This document shows positions 48,857 to 58,510 of a stretch of DNA of 64,000 bases, in pieces. A program made the translations under genes and the position numbers. Location: contig JANQON010000017.1 of the NCBI GenBank assembly GCA_028289605.1, positions 1-64,000 on the forward strand. Reading direction: 5' to 3'. The notes below the pieces were generated by a model. It did not search any database. It was not told the origin of the DNA and saw only the letters and a program-made list of their open reading frames with translations. The stretch comes from Hyphococcus sp. GTDB taxonomy: Bacteria > Pseudomonadota > Alphaproteobacteria > Caulobacterales > Parvularculaceae. How positions within the stretch are numbered: the stretch's first letter is position 1; each line of letters begins with the position of its first letter.

Positions 48857-49567
48857 ATGGAAACAGAACTCGCCGCAGTCGCCGCGGGGGGCGAATTCAG
48901 CCTCTGGAGCCTGTTTTTGCGGGCCGACCCGGTGGTCAAAACGGTGATGGGCATTCTCGTCCTGTCGTCGGTCTGGTCCTGGGCGGTGATCATCGACAAA
49001 TCGATGACCTTCGGCCGCCTGAAGCGCAAGTCGAAGAAATTCGAAGACCAGTTCTGGTCCGGCAAACCGCTCGACGAGCTTTACCGGCGCACCAACGACA
49101 AGGCCGATCATCCGATGGCGCGGGTCTTCACCGCCGCCATGGAGGAATGGGGCCGATCGAAAAACACCGGCCGCAACGACTCCCTCGTCATCGGCGCCAA
49201 GGACCGTATCGACAAAGTCCTGAACCTCACCGTCGCCCGGGAACTGGAAAAAGCGGAATCTTCGCTCGGCGTCCTCGCCACGGTCGGATCGGCGGCGCCC
49301 TTCGTCGGCCTTCTCGGTACGGTCTGGGGCATCATGAACGCCTTCCAGGCGATCGCCGTCACCAAAGACACCAACCTCGCCGTTGTTGCGCCGGGCATCG
49401 CCGAAGCGCTCTTCGCGACGGCGCTGGGCCTGCTCGCCGCCATCCCGGCGGTGGTCGGCTATAACCGCTATTCCTCCGCCCTCAATTCCTTTGCAGTGCG
49501 TCTTCAGGGCTTCGCAGACGAATTCTCCGCGATCCTGTCGCGCCAGCTTGACGAGCGGACAAAGTAA
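48857..49567 (+). CDS. tolQ: Tol-Pal system proton channel subunit TolQ
   Basis: A 236-aa inner-membrane protein of the MotA/TolQ/ExbB family with three membrane segments: about residues 20-45 ([20 protein letters not shown]), and the paired helices near 135-160 ([18 protein letters not shown]) and 175-200 ([19 protein letters not shown]). It forms the proton-driven motor with TolR that energises outer-membrane constriction. The stop directly abuts the tolR start. Confidence 0.96.
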   Translation: METELAAVAAGGEFSLWSLFLRADPVVKTVMGILVLSSVWSWAVIIDKSMTFGRLKRKSKKFEDQFWSGKPLDELYRRTNDKADHPMARVFTAAMEEWGRSKNTGRNDSLVIGAKDRIDKVLNLTVARELEKAESSLGVLATVGSAAPFVGLLGTVWGIMNAFQAIAVTKDTNLAVVAPGIAEALFATALGLLAAIPAVVGYNRYSSALNSFAVRLQGFADEFSAILSRQLDERTK

Positions 49568-50002
49568 ATGGGCGCGCAACTCAATCCCGCCGGCGGGCGC
49601 CATCGCCCCGGCCGCACCAAGCACATGGCGGAAATCAATGTGACGCCGTTCGTCGACGTCATGCTGGTCCTGTTGATTGTCTTCATGGTCGCCGCGCCCT
49701 TGCTGGTAGTCGGCGTCAATGTCGACCTGCCGGAAACCGCCGCCAGCCCGATCACCGACCAGGGCGAGCCGCTGACCGTGACGGTCTCGGAAGACGGCGT
49801 CATCTATGTGCAAGACACCGTCGTCGAATACGAAAACCTCGTCCCGCATTTGGAAGCGATCGCCGTCGCCGGCTACGACCAGCGGATTTTTATCCGGGGC
49901 GACCAAAACCGCGCTTACGGCGACGTCGCCCGCGTGATGGGCCGCATCAATTCCGCCGGTTTTAACCGCATCGGTCTCGTGATGGAGAACGAGGCGGAAT
50001 GA
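49568..50002 (+). CDS. tolR: Tol-Pal system subunit TolR
   Basis: A 144-aa ExbD/TolR protein with a single membrane helix containing the proton-carrying aspartate (INVTPFVDVMLVLLIVFMV). The periplasmic domain includes VNVDLPETAA and IFIRGDQNRAYGDVARVMG. It works with TolQ to harness the proton gradient. The start is contiguous with the tolQ stop and tolA follows after 39 nt. Confidence 0.96.
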   Translation: MGAQLNPAGGRHRPGRTKHMAEINVTPFVDVMLVLLIVFMVAAPLLVVGVNVDLPETAASPITDQGEPLTVTVSEDGVIYVQDTVVEYENLVPHLEAIAVAGYDQRIFIRGDQNRAYGDVARVMGRINSAGFNRIGLVMENEAE

Positions 50003-50041
50003 CGCCGGGCTAGCCGCCGGCAGAGGGGTGTTAACGGTTTC

Positions 50042-50902
50042 ATGCGTTTTGGCGTTTTCGTTTCGGTGCTCTTGCACGCAGCTGTGGTCGGCTTTGCCTT
50101 CCTGTCGCTGCCGTCAAGCTGGCGTCCCGACGTTGAGGCCGAGCAGTATATTCCGCTTGAACTGATCGCCGAGGCTGAGCTCGACCTGACAACGAGCGTC
50201 CCGGCGGCGAGCCCCGAACCTGTCGAGGAGCCGGAGCCCGAACCGGAGCCTGAGCCGGAGCCGGAACCCGAGCCGGAGCCCCCGGCGCCGGCTGAAGAGG
50301 TCGCGCCGGAACCGGAGCCTGAGCCCGAGCCGGAACCCGAACCCGCGCCGCTGGATCCTGAGCCGGAAGAAGAGCCGGAACCCGAACCGGAGCCGGAGCC
50401 TGAACCGCCCCAACCCGAGCCCGAGCTGGAGCCGAAAAGCGACGAACTCGATCTCGCCGCATTGTCGCAATTGATTGACAAGGAGCGCGAACGCGAGACC
50501 CAGGAAAGCCAGACGCCGTCTCAGACAACGGTTGAGGCCGATCGCGCCCGTGCGGCCATCGGGCCCGGGGATCGGTTAACCGCGTCCGACGAAGCGAGAA
50601 TGCGCGCCGCCGTCGAACGATGCTGGAACGCCAGCGCCATCATCGGCGCCCCGGAACCTGAGAAGCTGATCGTGGTTCTCGAGGTCGATCTCAATCGTGA
50701 CGGATCGTTAAGGGGCCAACCGAGGGTGGCGAACGCTATGCAAATCAATCTATCGGGCAACCGGTTCTGGAAGGTGGCGGAACAGACGGCGGTGCGCGCG
50801 GTGGTGTCATGCGCGCCATATGATTTTCTGCCGCAGGACCGCTACGAGTCTTGGAAGGAATTCACCTTGAATTTCGATCCGAGCCAGATGGTCGGCAGAT
50901 AG
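50042..50902 (+). CDS. tolA: Tol-Pal system linker protein TolA with a Pro-Glu repeat domain
   Basis: A 286-aa TonB/TolA-type protein. The N-terminal membrane anchor carries the TolQ-contacting SXXXH-like helix ([16 protein letters not shown]). Domain II, residues about 58-131, is an almost pure (Glu-Pro)n stretch, expected to be an extended rod rather than the Ala-rich helix of E. coli TolA. Domain III ([15 protein letters not shown] ... [17 protein letters not shown]) is the C-terminal TolB/Pal-contacting domain. The repetitive codons make this a likely site of length variation. Confidence 0.92.
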   Translation: MRFGVFVSVLLHAAVVGFAFLSLPSSWRPDVEAEQYIPLELIAEAELDLTTSVPAASPEPVEEPEPEPEPEPEPEPEPEPPAPAEEVAPEPEPEPEPEPEPAPLDPEPEEEPEPEPEPEPEPPQPEPELEPKSDELDLAALSQLIDKERERETQESQTPSQTTVEADRARAAIGPGDRLTASDEARMRAAVERCWNASAIIGAPEPEKLIVVLEVDLNRDGSLRGQPRVANAMQINLSGNRFWKVAEQTAVRAVVSCAPYDFLPQDRYESWKEFTLNFDPSQMVGR

Positions 50903-50961
50903 CCATATTGTCGCCCGGTAAGACGCGTAGTGATGACTGAGTTAAACAGAGAGCTGAAGCG

Positions 50962-52290
50962 ATGAAGCGTATTTTTGGGACGTTATGTGTTGGGTTCGCC
51001 CTGTTGGGCCTGCTGATCGTGACGTCGGCGTCGGCTGCGGCGCGCGTCACCATCGACATTACCCAGGGCAATGTCGACCCAATGCCGATTGCGGTTCCGG
51101 ATTTTCTGGGCGAGGCCGACAGCGCGCGCGAATTGGGCGGCGACATCTCCGAAGTCCTGATGAATAATCTCGAGCGTTCCGGCCTGTTTCAGGTCATCGA
51201 TCAGCGCGCCTATATCGAAACGCCCGCGAGCGTGAATGTCCGCCCGACCTTCGCTAACTGGCGTATCATCAACGCCCAGGTGCTGGTGGTCGGCGAAGTC
51301 AATGAGCTCGACGACGGCCGCATTCAGGTGGCGACCCGCGTCTGGGACGTTACGTCCAACGAACAGCTTGGGGCCGTCGCCTATACGACGCCTGCGGACA
51401 ATTGGCGCCGCGCCGCGCACAAGGTCGCCGATTTCATCTACAAAACACTGACCGGCGAAGAAGGCTATTTCGATACGCGTATCGTTTTTATTCACGAGAC
51501 CGGGGCGAAAGAAAATCGGGTCAAGCGATTGATGATCATGGATCAGGACGGCGCCAACCCGGTGCCGCTGACCGACGGATTGAACTACAAGGCGTTGACC
51601 CCCCGCTTCTCGCCGACCCAGCAGCAAATCACCTATATGGCGCTGTTCGACGACAAGCCGGGACAGGTTTATCTTTTCAATATCGAGACCGGCGAACAGG
51701 AACCGCTCGGCACGTTTCGCGGCATGACCTTCGCGCCGCGGTTTTCGCCCGACGGCCGCGAAGTGCTGATGTCGATCGAGCGCAACGGCAATTCCGATAT
51801 CTTCAAGATGGATCTCGCCACGCGCCGCCTGACCCGCCTGACCAACAATCCGGCCATTGACGTGTCGCCGTCCATGTCGCCGGACGGACGGCGCACGACC
51901 TTCGCTTCTGACCGCGGCGGGTCGCAGCAAATATACGTCATGAACGCCGACGGTTCCGGACAAAAGCGCATCACCTTCGGCGAAGGGCGCTATCAAACGC
52001 CGGTCTGGAGCCCGCGCGGCGATCTGATCGCGTTCACCAGGCAGTATAAGGGCCGGTTCTATATCGGCGTCATTCGTCCCGACGGCACGGGCGAGCGTTT
52101 GCTCACGGAGAGCTATCTCGACGAAGGACCGACCTGGTCGCCCAACGGGCGCGTCTTAATGTTCTTCCGCGAGCCCCGTCCGGGCGCCGGTTCTTCGCTC
52201 TGGTCGGTCGACTTGACGGGGCGCAATTTGCGCCGCGTGCGCACGCCGGCGGACGCGTCCGACCCCGCATGGTCGCCGATGTTGCCATAG
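50962..52290 (+). CDS. tolB: Tol-Pal system beta-propeller protein TolB
   Basis: A 442-aa periplasmic protein with a signal peptide (residues 1-26, ending ASAAA). The N-terminal alpha/beta domain (PIAVPDFLGEADSARELGGDISEVL) precedes a six-bladed propeller with repeats such as GMTFAPRFSPDGREVLMS, IDVSPSMSPDGRRTTFAS and YQTPVWSPRGDLIAF. It links Pal and TolA during envelope constriction. Followed by a 321-bp gap with a terminator before pal. Confidence 0.97.
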   Translation: MKRIFGTLCVGFALLGLLIVTSASAAARVTIDITQGNVDPMPIAVPDFLGEADSARELGGDISEVLMNNLERSGLFQVIDQRAYIETPASVNVRPTFANWRIINAQVLVVGEVNELDDGRIQVATRVWDVTSNEQLGAVAYTTPADNWRRAAHKVADFIYKTLTGEEGYFDTRIVFIHETGAKENRVKRLMIMDQDGANPVPLTDGLNYKALTPRFSPTQQQITYMALFDDKPGQVYLFNIETGEQEPLGTFRGMTFAPRFSPDGREVLMSIERNGNSDIFKMDLATRRLTRLTNNPAIDVSPSMSPDGRRTTFASDRGGSQQIYVMNADGSGQKRITFGEGRYQTPVWSPRGDLIAFTRQYKGRFYIGVIRPDGTGERLLTESYLDEGPTWSPNGRVLMFFREPRPGAGSSLWSVDLTGRNLRRVRTPADASDPAWSPMLP

Positions 52291-52611
52291 CGTTGCGGCG
52301 CCGAAATCGGCAAAATTGCTGCGCTGTAACGGAAAATTCATTCTCGAGCCGGAACGGCCAAGCTTGATCAGGGCGACGGACGAGGCTACGACTCCCATGT
52401 TGGTTAAATTTTAGGGTTTGACCGACATGGATTCTAAAGAAGGGGCTTTTAGCATTCATTGGGCTGAATCGGGGCGTTTAAGGGAACGCCTTTTTTGGTC
52501 TTGAACGCCGGCTCCATAAAAATGGGCCGTTTTGGGCGGCCGGCGAGAACGGAATGCGGCCGGCCTGACTGCTGAGGACTTAGAGATTGGGGAAGTGGAG
52601 CTAGGAAACCT
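52291..52611. other. tolB-pal intergenic region
   Basis: 321 bp without a supported gene. The main feature is a Rho-independent terminator at 52473-52496. The remaining 115 bp contain a GGCCGGC-rich stretch and presumably a separate pal promoter; a ribosome site GTGGAGCTAGGA precedes the pal ATG. Confidence 0.5.
52473..52496 (+). terminator. Rho-independent terminator after tolB
   Basis: Stem GGCGTT/AACGCC with a 6-nt loop and TTTTTT. It suggests that pal is expressed partly or wholly from its own promoter, allowing the abundant lipoprotein to be made in excess over TolQRAB. Confidence 0.75.
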
Positions 52612-53118
52612 ATGAAAACTCTAACGAAATTCGCCGGCGCGGCTGCTGCGCTTTTACTCGTATCGGCTTGCGCCACCAGCAGCGGTCCGGATGTCGACGC
52701 TTCTGCGGGGGCTGACACGTCTGCAGGCGCGGTTCCTTCCGGCCCGGTGCCGGGCAGCTTGGATGATCTCAAGCAGAGCGCCGGAAACCAGGTCTTCTTT
52801 GCTTACGACCAGTATACGCTGACCGCCCAGTCTCAGGCGACGCTCGCCCGTCAGGCCGCGTGGCTTCAGGAATACCCGGAGACCCGCGTCAAGCTCGCCG
52901 GCAACTGCGACGAGCGCGGCACACGCGAGTACAACCTTGCTTTGGGCGCGCGCCGGGCGGAAGCCGCGCGTGCGTATCTCGTCAGCCTCGGCGTCGACGG
53001 GTCGCGCATCACAACCGTCTCCTACGGCAAAGAACGCCCCGGCTGCACCGCTTCCAACGAGGGGTGCTGGGCGGAAAATCGCAACGCCACGACAACAATC
53101 GAATCGGTCGGCTCCTGA
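52612..53118 (+). CDS. pal: Peptidoglycan-associated lipoprotein Pal
   Basis: A 168-aa lipoprotein. The signal peptide ends in the lipobox LVSAC, with the modified Cys at about residue 20. The OmpA-type domain contains VFFAYDQYTLTAQSQ and GNCDERGTREYNLALGARRAEAARAYL, the diaminopimelate-binding motif. It anchors the outer membrane to peptidoglycan and is pulled by TolB/TolA. Good ribosome site upstream. Confidence 0.96.
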   Translation: MKTLTKFAGAAAALLLVSACATSSGPDVDASAGADTSAGAVPSGPVPGSLDDLKQSAGNQVFFAYDQYTLTAQSQATLARQAAWLQEYPETRVKLAGNCDERGTREYNLALGARRAEAARAYLVSLGVDGSRITTVSYGKERPGCTASNEGCWAENRNATTTIESVGS

Positions 53119-53310
53119 CCGGTCTTGCACAATGTAAGCGATCCGGGCGCGCCGCTTTGAAATGCGGCGCGCCCGTTTCGTTTCAGCCACAGTTTCGACC
53201 AGAAAACGCGACAGATTAGGGCTTCGGGACTGCCATATGGCGTCAGGGCGCAACTTGGCTACAATGTCAGCCGCGCTCTCAGCGCGCTCGAAGTGTTCAG
53301 GATGGATGAC

Positions 53311-54162
53311 ATGAGTTTTAGAATTTCCGCCCCGTTAGTCGGCGCTTTCGCCGGCCTCGTCGCTGCTGCGGTTTCTTTTCCCGCTGCAGCGGGCACGAAA
53401 GACGATGTGCGCGATTTGCAGGCGCGCATGGAGCGCGTTGAACAGGGCCTCACGGCGCAAAGCGCGGCGACCGTGCGCGTTAGCGAATTGGAGCGGCAGA
53501 TCCAGGTGCTGACAGGACGCATAGAAGAGCTGACGTACCAGCTTGACCAGCAGAACAGGCGCCTCGATGCGATCAGCGCCGCGCTTGCAGGCGATACGCT
53601 GGGCGCTGCTGACGCTTTGACGGGCGACTTCGGCGGCGGTTTTGCGACAGCGGGCCCAAGCGGGCCAGTACCCCTTGGCCCCAGCGCTCCGCTTACGGAT
53701 GATGCCGTTTCCGGCGCCGGCGCTGCGGCGGCCGCCGGCGGGGCGCCCGCCGGACCGGCGAATGTCGAACTGCCGATTAATCCGGACGCGGCCTATGATT
53801 ATGCGTCGAGCTTCCTGCTGTCAGGCGACTATTCCAGGGCGAAAGCGGCGTTCCAGCTCTACGCCGAAGCCTTCCCCAATCATGCGCGCACGCCGGACGC
53901 CAAGTTCCGTCTCGGCGAAATTCACCTGGCGCTGGGAGAAAACGCCGACGCGGCGGCGGTCTTTCTTGACCACGTCCAAACGTACCCCAACGACGCGCGC
54001 GCGGCGGAAGCCCACTTGAAACTCGGAACCGCCTTTGCGCGGATGGAGCAGTCAGATCAGGCCTGCAACATCTTCAAGACAATGAAGTCCAAGTTTCCGG
54101 CCGCGTCTCAATCGGTCACGCAACGCGCCAATCTTGAGATGGCGCGGATCGATTGCAACTAG
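53311..54162 (+). CDS. cpoB: Cell division coordinator CpoB (YbgF)
   Basis: A 283-aa periplasmic protein with a signal peptide (to about residue 27). An N-terminal coiled coil (DLQARMERVEQGLTAQ ... LTGRIEELTYQLDQQNRRLD) mediates trimerisation, and a C-terminal TPR domain follows (YDYASSFLLSGDYSRAKAAF, AKFRLGEIHLALGENADAA, AHLKLGTAF). It couples Tol-Pal to peptidoglycan synthesis. ATG 53311 is preferred over ATG 53302 and GTG 53293 for its AGGATGG ribosome site. Confidence 0.93.
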   Translation: MSFRISAPLVGAFAGLVAAAVSFPAAAGTKDDVRDLQARMERVEQGLTAQSAATVRVSELERQIQVLTGRIEELTYQLDQQNRRLDAISAALAGDTLGAADALTGDFGGGFATAGPSGPVPLGPSAPLTDDAVSGAGAAAAAGGAPAGPANVELPINPDAAYDYASSFLLSGDYSRAKAAFQLYAEAFPNHARTPDAKFRLGEIHLALGENADAAAVFLDHVQTYPNDARAAEAHLKLGTAFARMEQSDQACNIFKTMKSKFPAASQSVTQRANLEMARIDCN

Positions 54163-55469
54163 ACGCGCCGGTTTCGCCGGAGGCGTTTTCCGCGCGTCTG
54201 GGCGCGCTGGGCGTTACGGAAAACCGCATCGCTGTCGCTGTCTCCGGCGGCCGCGATTCCATGGCGCTGGCGCGTTTGACGGCTGCGCACGCCCGCAAAA
54301 GCGGTGTTGAAGCGACGGCGCTGATCGTTGATCACGGTTTGCGAGACGGATCGGCGCGCGAAGCCGCGCAGGCGCAAGCCTGGTGCGCATCGGCCGGACT
54401 TCCCGCGCGCGTTCTGACGTGGACCGGCGAAAAACCGACAAGCGGCGTCCAGGCCGCGGCGCGGCGCGCCCGTTACCGGTTGCTCGCGGCAACCGCAAAC
54501 GCCTTGGGGATCGGGGTTATTCTGACCGGCCATACTGCGGACGATCAGGCCGAAACCGTCCTGATGCGCCTTTCCCGCGGCGCGGGGCCCGCAGGTCTTG
54601 CGGGCATGAGCGAGCAAACGCAAATCGCCGCCGCCGCCGGCGACCCGGTTCGCCTGGCGCGCCCCCTGTTGGCGTTCACCCGCCGGCAAATGACGGCGAC
54701 CGTGCGCGCGTTTGATCAGGACTTTATCGATGATCCGTCTAATGAGGATTCCTCTTATGAGCGTGCGCGCGTGCGGCGCCGCCTGCAGGAGGCGGCAGGC
54801 GACGGTCCCCTGAACGCAGATGCGTTACTATCCCTGTCTGTGCGGATGGCGCACGAAGCTGCGGGAACCGAAGTAGCAGAACGCCGTGAGTTTCGCGCAC
54901 TGGCCGGGGTTTTTACGCGATGGGGCGGCGCATCTTTGCGTTTGTCCCAGATGGACCGAATGCGCGGCGCGTCGCCGGGCCTGGTTCGACGCCTCATTCG
55001 AGGCGTGAGCGGCGCGGACTATGCGCCGGATATCGGGGCCGCGGCGGACGCAGCGGCCGCAGCGGTTGCCGACGGCGCCGCCACGTTGGGCGGCGCCCTC
55101 TTGAAGCGTCACGGCGAGGCTTTGTGGATTCTGAGGGAGCCGGGGGCTGTTCTGGGACGGTCTGGCGTTGCGCCGCTGGGACCGATGAGTCCCGGCGCCG
55201 ACGACAGGATATTGTGGGATCGCCGCTTCGTGATCGGCGTCTCAAAACCGGGAATCTCAGTGTCGCCGCTTGGGGAAACCGGCTTAAAGGCTCTGGACCC
55301 GGCGACAGCATTGTTTGAGGGCCCCAGGGAAGGGCTCCTCGCCGCGCCGGGCCTTTATTGCCGCGGGCGCTTGATCGGCGCTCCCGGCCTCCTATGTGGC
55401 TCTGACGGCGGCTGGTTCGCCGCGGCGCTCGCGGCCGAACGTTTCGGCGGCGGGATTGTCAGATTTTAA
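54153..55469 (+). CDS. tilS: tRNA(Ile)-lysidine synthetase TilS
   Basis: A 438-aa PP-loop ATPase that converts C34 of tRNA-Ile2 to lysidine so it reads AUA. The ATP motif SGGRDSMALARL is at residues 31-42 and the substrate loop TGHTADDQAETVLMRLSRGAG follows. The start appears to be TTG 54153, inside the last codons of cpoB (10-nt overlap), implying coupled translation. The C-terminal domain is present but divergent. Confidence 0.92.
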   Translation: MQLDAPVSPEAFSARLGALGVTENRIAVAVSGGRDSMALARLTAAHARKSGVEATALIVDHGLRDGSAREAAQAQAWCASAGLPARVLTWTGEKPTSGVQAAARRARYRLLAATANALGIGVILTGHTADDQAETVLMRLSRGAGPAGLAGMSEQTQIAAAAGDPVRLARPLLAFTRRQMTATVRAFDQDFIDDPSNEDSSYERARVRRRLQEAAGDGPLNADALLSLSVRMAHEAAGTEVAERREFRALAGVFTRWGGASLRLSQMDRMRGASPGLVRRLIRGVSGADYAPDIGAAADAAAAAVADGAATLGGALLKRHGEALWILREPGAVLGRSGVAPLGPMSPGADDRILWDRRFVIGVSKPGISVSPLGETGLKALDPATALFEGPREGLLAAPGLYCRGRLIGAPGLLCGSDGGWFAAALAAERFGGGIVRF

Positions 55470-55587
55470 TGGTTTTTTCGAGATCGCCGGGGCCCGGCCA
55501 TGGCGCCGCGGTTTCTTAACGACTATCTAATAGATTACCGCGGTCGGCTTCCGCCCGGCGCCGCGACAGGATGAAACGGGAAATCGA

Positions 55588-57513
55588 ATGAACGGACGCA
55601 ATCTCTTGATCTGGGGCCTCGTTGTCGTCGTCTTTCTGGTGGCGCTGCAGCTTTTTTCCTCGCCGTCGAGCCAGCCCCAGGCCCAGGAGCTGACCTACAC
55701 TGAATTCGTCGAACGTCTCGACCGCGGCGAAGTTGACTCCGCCGAGGTCTCGCAGACGCAAGTGACCGGCAAGCTCAAAGAGGGGCAGAGTTTCGTCACC
55801 ACCATTACCGCCGACGGTCAGGCGGCGATCGCCGACCGGCTGAATGCGGCGGGCGTGCGAACGACGATCGAAAAAGAGGAAGAACTGCCGCTGCTCCTCT
55901 CGCTTCTGTTCAACATTCTGCCGCTGCTGATTTTCCTGGCGCTGTTCTTTTTCGTCATGCGCCAGATGCAAGGCGCCGGCGGCAAGGCCATGGGCTTTGG
56001 CAAGTCGCGCGCAAAACTGCTGACCGAGCGTCAGGGCCGTGTCACCTTTGACGACGTCGCCGGCATCGACGAGGCCAAAGAAGAGCTCGAGGAAATAGTC
56101 GAGTATTTGAAAGACCCCATGAAGTTTCAACGCCTCGGCGGAAAGATTCCGAAAGGCGCGTTGCTGGTGGGACCGCCGGGCACCGGTAAGACGCTGCTTG
56201 CGCGCGCGATCGCCGGCGAAGCGAATGTGCCGTTTTTCACGATCTCCGGCTCCGACTTTGTTGAAATGTTTGTCGGCGTCGGCGCCAGCCGCGTCCGCGA
56301 CATGTTCGACCAGGCGAAAAAGAATGCGCCCTGCATCATCTTCATCGACGAAATCGATGCGGTGGGCCGCCATCGCGGCGCCGGTCTCGGGGGCGGTAAC
56401 GATGAGCGCGAGCAGACCCTCAACCAGCTGCTTGTTGAAATGGACGGCTTTGAGGCCAATGAAGGCATTATCCTGATTGCGGCGACGAACCGTCCGGATG
56501 TCCTCGACCCGGCGTTGCTGCGTCCCGGCCGATTTGACCGCCAGGTTGTCGTGCCGAACCCGGATGTCGTCGGCCGCGAAAAGATTCTTCAGGTCCACAT
56601 CAAAAAGGTGCCGCTGGCGCCGGACGTTAATGTGCGCACCGTCGCCCGCGGCACCCCCGGCTTTTCCGGGGCCGATCTCGCCAACCTGGTGAACGAAGCG
56701 GCGCTCCTCGCGGCTCGCCGCGGCAAGCGCTACGTCACGGCGAAAGAATTCGACGACGCCAAAGACAAGGTGCTGATGGGCGCAGAGCGTCGATCCATGG
56801 TGATGACGGAAGAGGAGAAAACCCTCACCGCCTATCACGAAGCCGGTCACGCCATTGTCGGGCTCACCATGCCCGGCTCGGATCCCGTGCACAAAGCGAC
56901 GATCATTCCGCGCGGCAGGGCGCTGGGCATGGTCCAGTATCTGCCCGAACGCGACAAGCTGTCATTCTCGCTGGAGCAGATGAAAGCGCGCATCGCCATG
57001 GCCATGGGCGGCCGGGTTGCGGAAGAGTTGAAATTCGGCACCGAAAAGGTCACCTCCGGGGCGACCTCCGACATTGAACAGGCGACCAAAATCGCTCGGG
57101 CCATGGTGACGCAATACGGCCTTTCGGAAAAGCTTGGGCCGATCGCCTACGCCGAAGACGAGGGCGAAGTGTTCCTGGGACAGAGCATCGCCCGCACTAA
57201 GTCGATTTCGACCGATACGGCCAAGCTGATCGAAGATGAGATCAAGCGCTTTGTCACCGAAGGCTACGAAAAGGCGCGTCAGATTCTGACGGAACGCAAT
57301 GACGATTGGGAAGCGCTGTCCCAGGCGTTGCTCGAATATGAGACGCTAACGGGCGAAGAGATCGACACGCTGCTCAAGGGCGGCAAGATCGTGCGTGAGG
57401 ACCCGTCAGACTCAACCGACCACACGCCGCCGTCATCGGTGCCGAGCGCCGGCGCGCCGGCGACGACGAAAAAAGATGACGGAACCGGCGGCATGGAACC
57501 GAAACCGGCTTAG
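55588..57513 (+). CDS. ftsH: ATP-dependent membrane zinc protease FtsH
   Basis: A 641-aa AAA+ protease of the inner membrane. Two N-terminal membrane helices (about 5-22 and 101-123) flank a periplasmic domain. Walker A is GPPGTGKT at 195-202, Walker [16 protein letters not shown], and the zinc site is HEAGH at 417-421. It degrades unfolded membrane proteins and short-lived regulators, and in E. coli controls LpxC. The tail after residue 610 is low-complexity. A terminator follows at once. Confidence 0.98.
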   Translation: MNGRNLLIWGLVVVVFLVALQLFSSPSSQPQAQELTYTEFVERLDRGEVDSAEVSQTQVTGKLKEGQSFVTTITADGQAAIADRLNAAGVRTTIEKEEELPLLLSLLFNILPLLIFLALFFFVMRQMQGAGGKAMGFGKSRAKLLTERQGRVTFDDVAGIDEAKEELEEIVEYLKDPMKFQRLGGKIPKGALLVGPPGTGKTLLARAIAGEANVPFFTISGSDFVEMFVGVGASRVRDMFDQAKKNAPCIIFIDEIDAVGRHRGAGLGGGNDEREQTLNQLLVEMDGFEANEGIILIAATNRPDVLDPALLRPGRFDRQVVVPNPDVVGREKILQVHIKKVPLAPDVNVRTVARGTPGFSGADLANLVNEAALLAARRGKRYVTAKEFDDAKDKVLMGAERRSMVMTEEEKTLTAYHEAGHAIVGLTMPGSDPVHKATIIPRGRALGMVQYLPERDKLSFSLEQMKARIAMAMGGRVAEELKFGTEKVTSGATSDIEQATKIARAMVTQYGLSEKLGPIAYAEDEGEVFLGQSIARTKSISTDTAKLIEDEIKRFVTEGYEKARQILTERNDDWEALSQALLEYETLTGEEIDTLLKGGKIVREDPSDSTDHTPPSSVPSAGAPATTKKDDGTGGMEPKPA

Positions 57514-57545
57514 TTCGGCCGCTTTTCTGCTGCATTGACCATGGT

Positions 57546-57576
57546 AAAAGCCTTCCCAACGAGGGAAGGCTTTTTT
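57546..57576 (+). terminator. Terminator hairpin touching the beta-lactamase start codon
   Basis: A 12-bp stem AAAAGCCTTCCC/GGGAAGGCTTTT with a 5-nt loop and a T-run, ending directly at the CATG of the next gene (ATG 57578). The right arm contains the only plausible ribosome site (GGGAAGG), so the hairpin could both stop ftsH transcription and hide that site. Confidence 0.8.
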
Positions 57577-57577
57577 C

Positions 57578-58510
57578 ATGCGCAGCGCTTTTTCTGCCTT
57601 ATCGATTATTCTTACGATCTTTTCCGCTGCGATGGCGCAAGAGCCGGCGGCGCGCTTTGACTGGGCGCAAGCCCAACCCCATTGGGTCAAGCCGATTGAG
57701 CCGTTCAGAATTATCGGAGACCTCTACTATGTGGGCACGGAAGGTCTCGCCGTTTATCTCGTCGCCGGCGAGCGCGGGCACGCGCTGATCGACGGCGGGC
57801 TCGCCGGCCATGAACAGACCATCATCGATAACATCGCGGCGCTTGGCTTCTCCATCAATGATGTGAAGTACCTCCTGAACACGCACGCGCATTTCGATCA
57901 CTCGGGCGGGCTGGCGACGCTGAAGGAAGTCTCTGGGGCCGAACTCTACGCCAGCGCGGGCGACCGGTCCGCGCTTGAGGGCGGAACCTATCTGGGATTT
58001 GAAAGCCGAACGGCGTTCAAGGCGCCGCCCGTTGAAGCGGACCTGTACTTTTTTGACGACGCGGACCGGGGGAACAATCCGAAATCGTCGCTTCAAGGCG
58101 TCGTCATCAGTTTCGGCGATTCCGCCACCCTGCGGTCTGAGGATACGCCCGGACATTCCCGCGGTTGCACCTCCTGGCGATTGGAGGTTGAGGAAGCAGG
58201 CGCAAACTATGACGTTCTCATCTTCTGCAGCGCCACCGTCGCAGCCAACCGCCTCATTCCGCCGCAGTATCCAGGCATTGTCGACGACTATCGGCTGACA
58301 TTTGAAAAGACGAGGGATTGGAATCCCGATATCTTCCTCGCCAATCATCCGGAAGTCTTCTTTATGAAGGAGACGCGCGAGAAACAAAAAACCGGGGATG
58401 CGCTCGCTTTTGTAAATCGAGGCGCGTTCCAGAAATACATTGCGGCGAAAGAACGCGCCTTTGACACGGCGCTTGAGACACAGATGCGCGAAGCGAGTGA
58501 TGCAAACTAG
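57578..58510 (+). CDS. Subclass B3 metallo-beta-lactamase
   Basis: A 310-aa exported zinc hydrolase. The signal peptide ends AMA before QEPAARFDW. Zinc ligands match subclass B3: HAHFDH (His103, His105, Asp107, His108), His193 in DTPGHSRGCTSW and His257 in ANHPEVF. B3 signatures ASAGDRSALEGG and VLIFCSATVAANRL are present. B3 enzymes hydrolyse penicillins, cephalosporins and carbapenems; activity of this one is untested. It sits between ftsH and folP-glmM, and its stop overlaps folP by 11 bp. Nothing around it suggests recent transfer. Confidence 0.88.
   Translation: MRSAFSALSIILTIFSAAMAQEPAARFDWAQAQPHWVKPIEPFRIIGDLYYVGTEGLAVYLVAGERGHALIDGGLAGHEQTIIDNIAALGFSINDVKYLLNTHAHFDHSGGLATLKEVSGAELYASAGDRSALEGGTYLGFESRTAFKAPPVEADLYFFDDADRGNNPKSSLQGVVISFGDSATLRSEDTPGHSRGCTSWRLEVEEAGANYDVLIFCSATVAANRLIPPQYPGIVDDYRLTFEKTRDWNPDIFLANHPEVFFMKETREKQKTGDALAFVNRGAFQKYIAAKERAFDTALETQMREASDAN

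Noticed and set aside
50042-50902. Long minus-strand frames opposite tolA, rich in Gly-Ser or Arg-Leu
   Set aside because: They are mirror translations of the Glu-Pro codon repeats and have no start context; tolA is certain from synteny.
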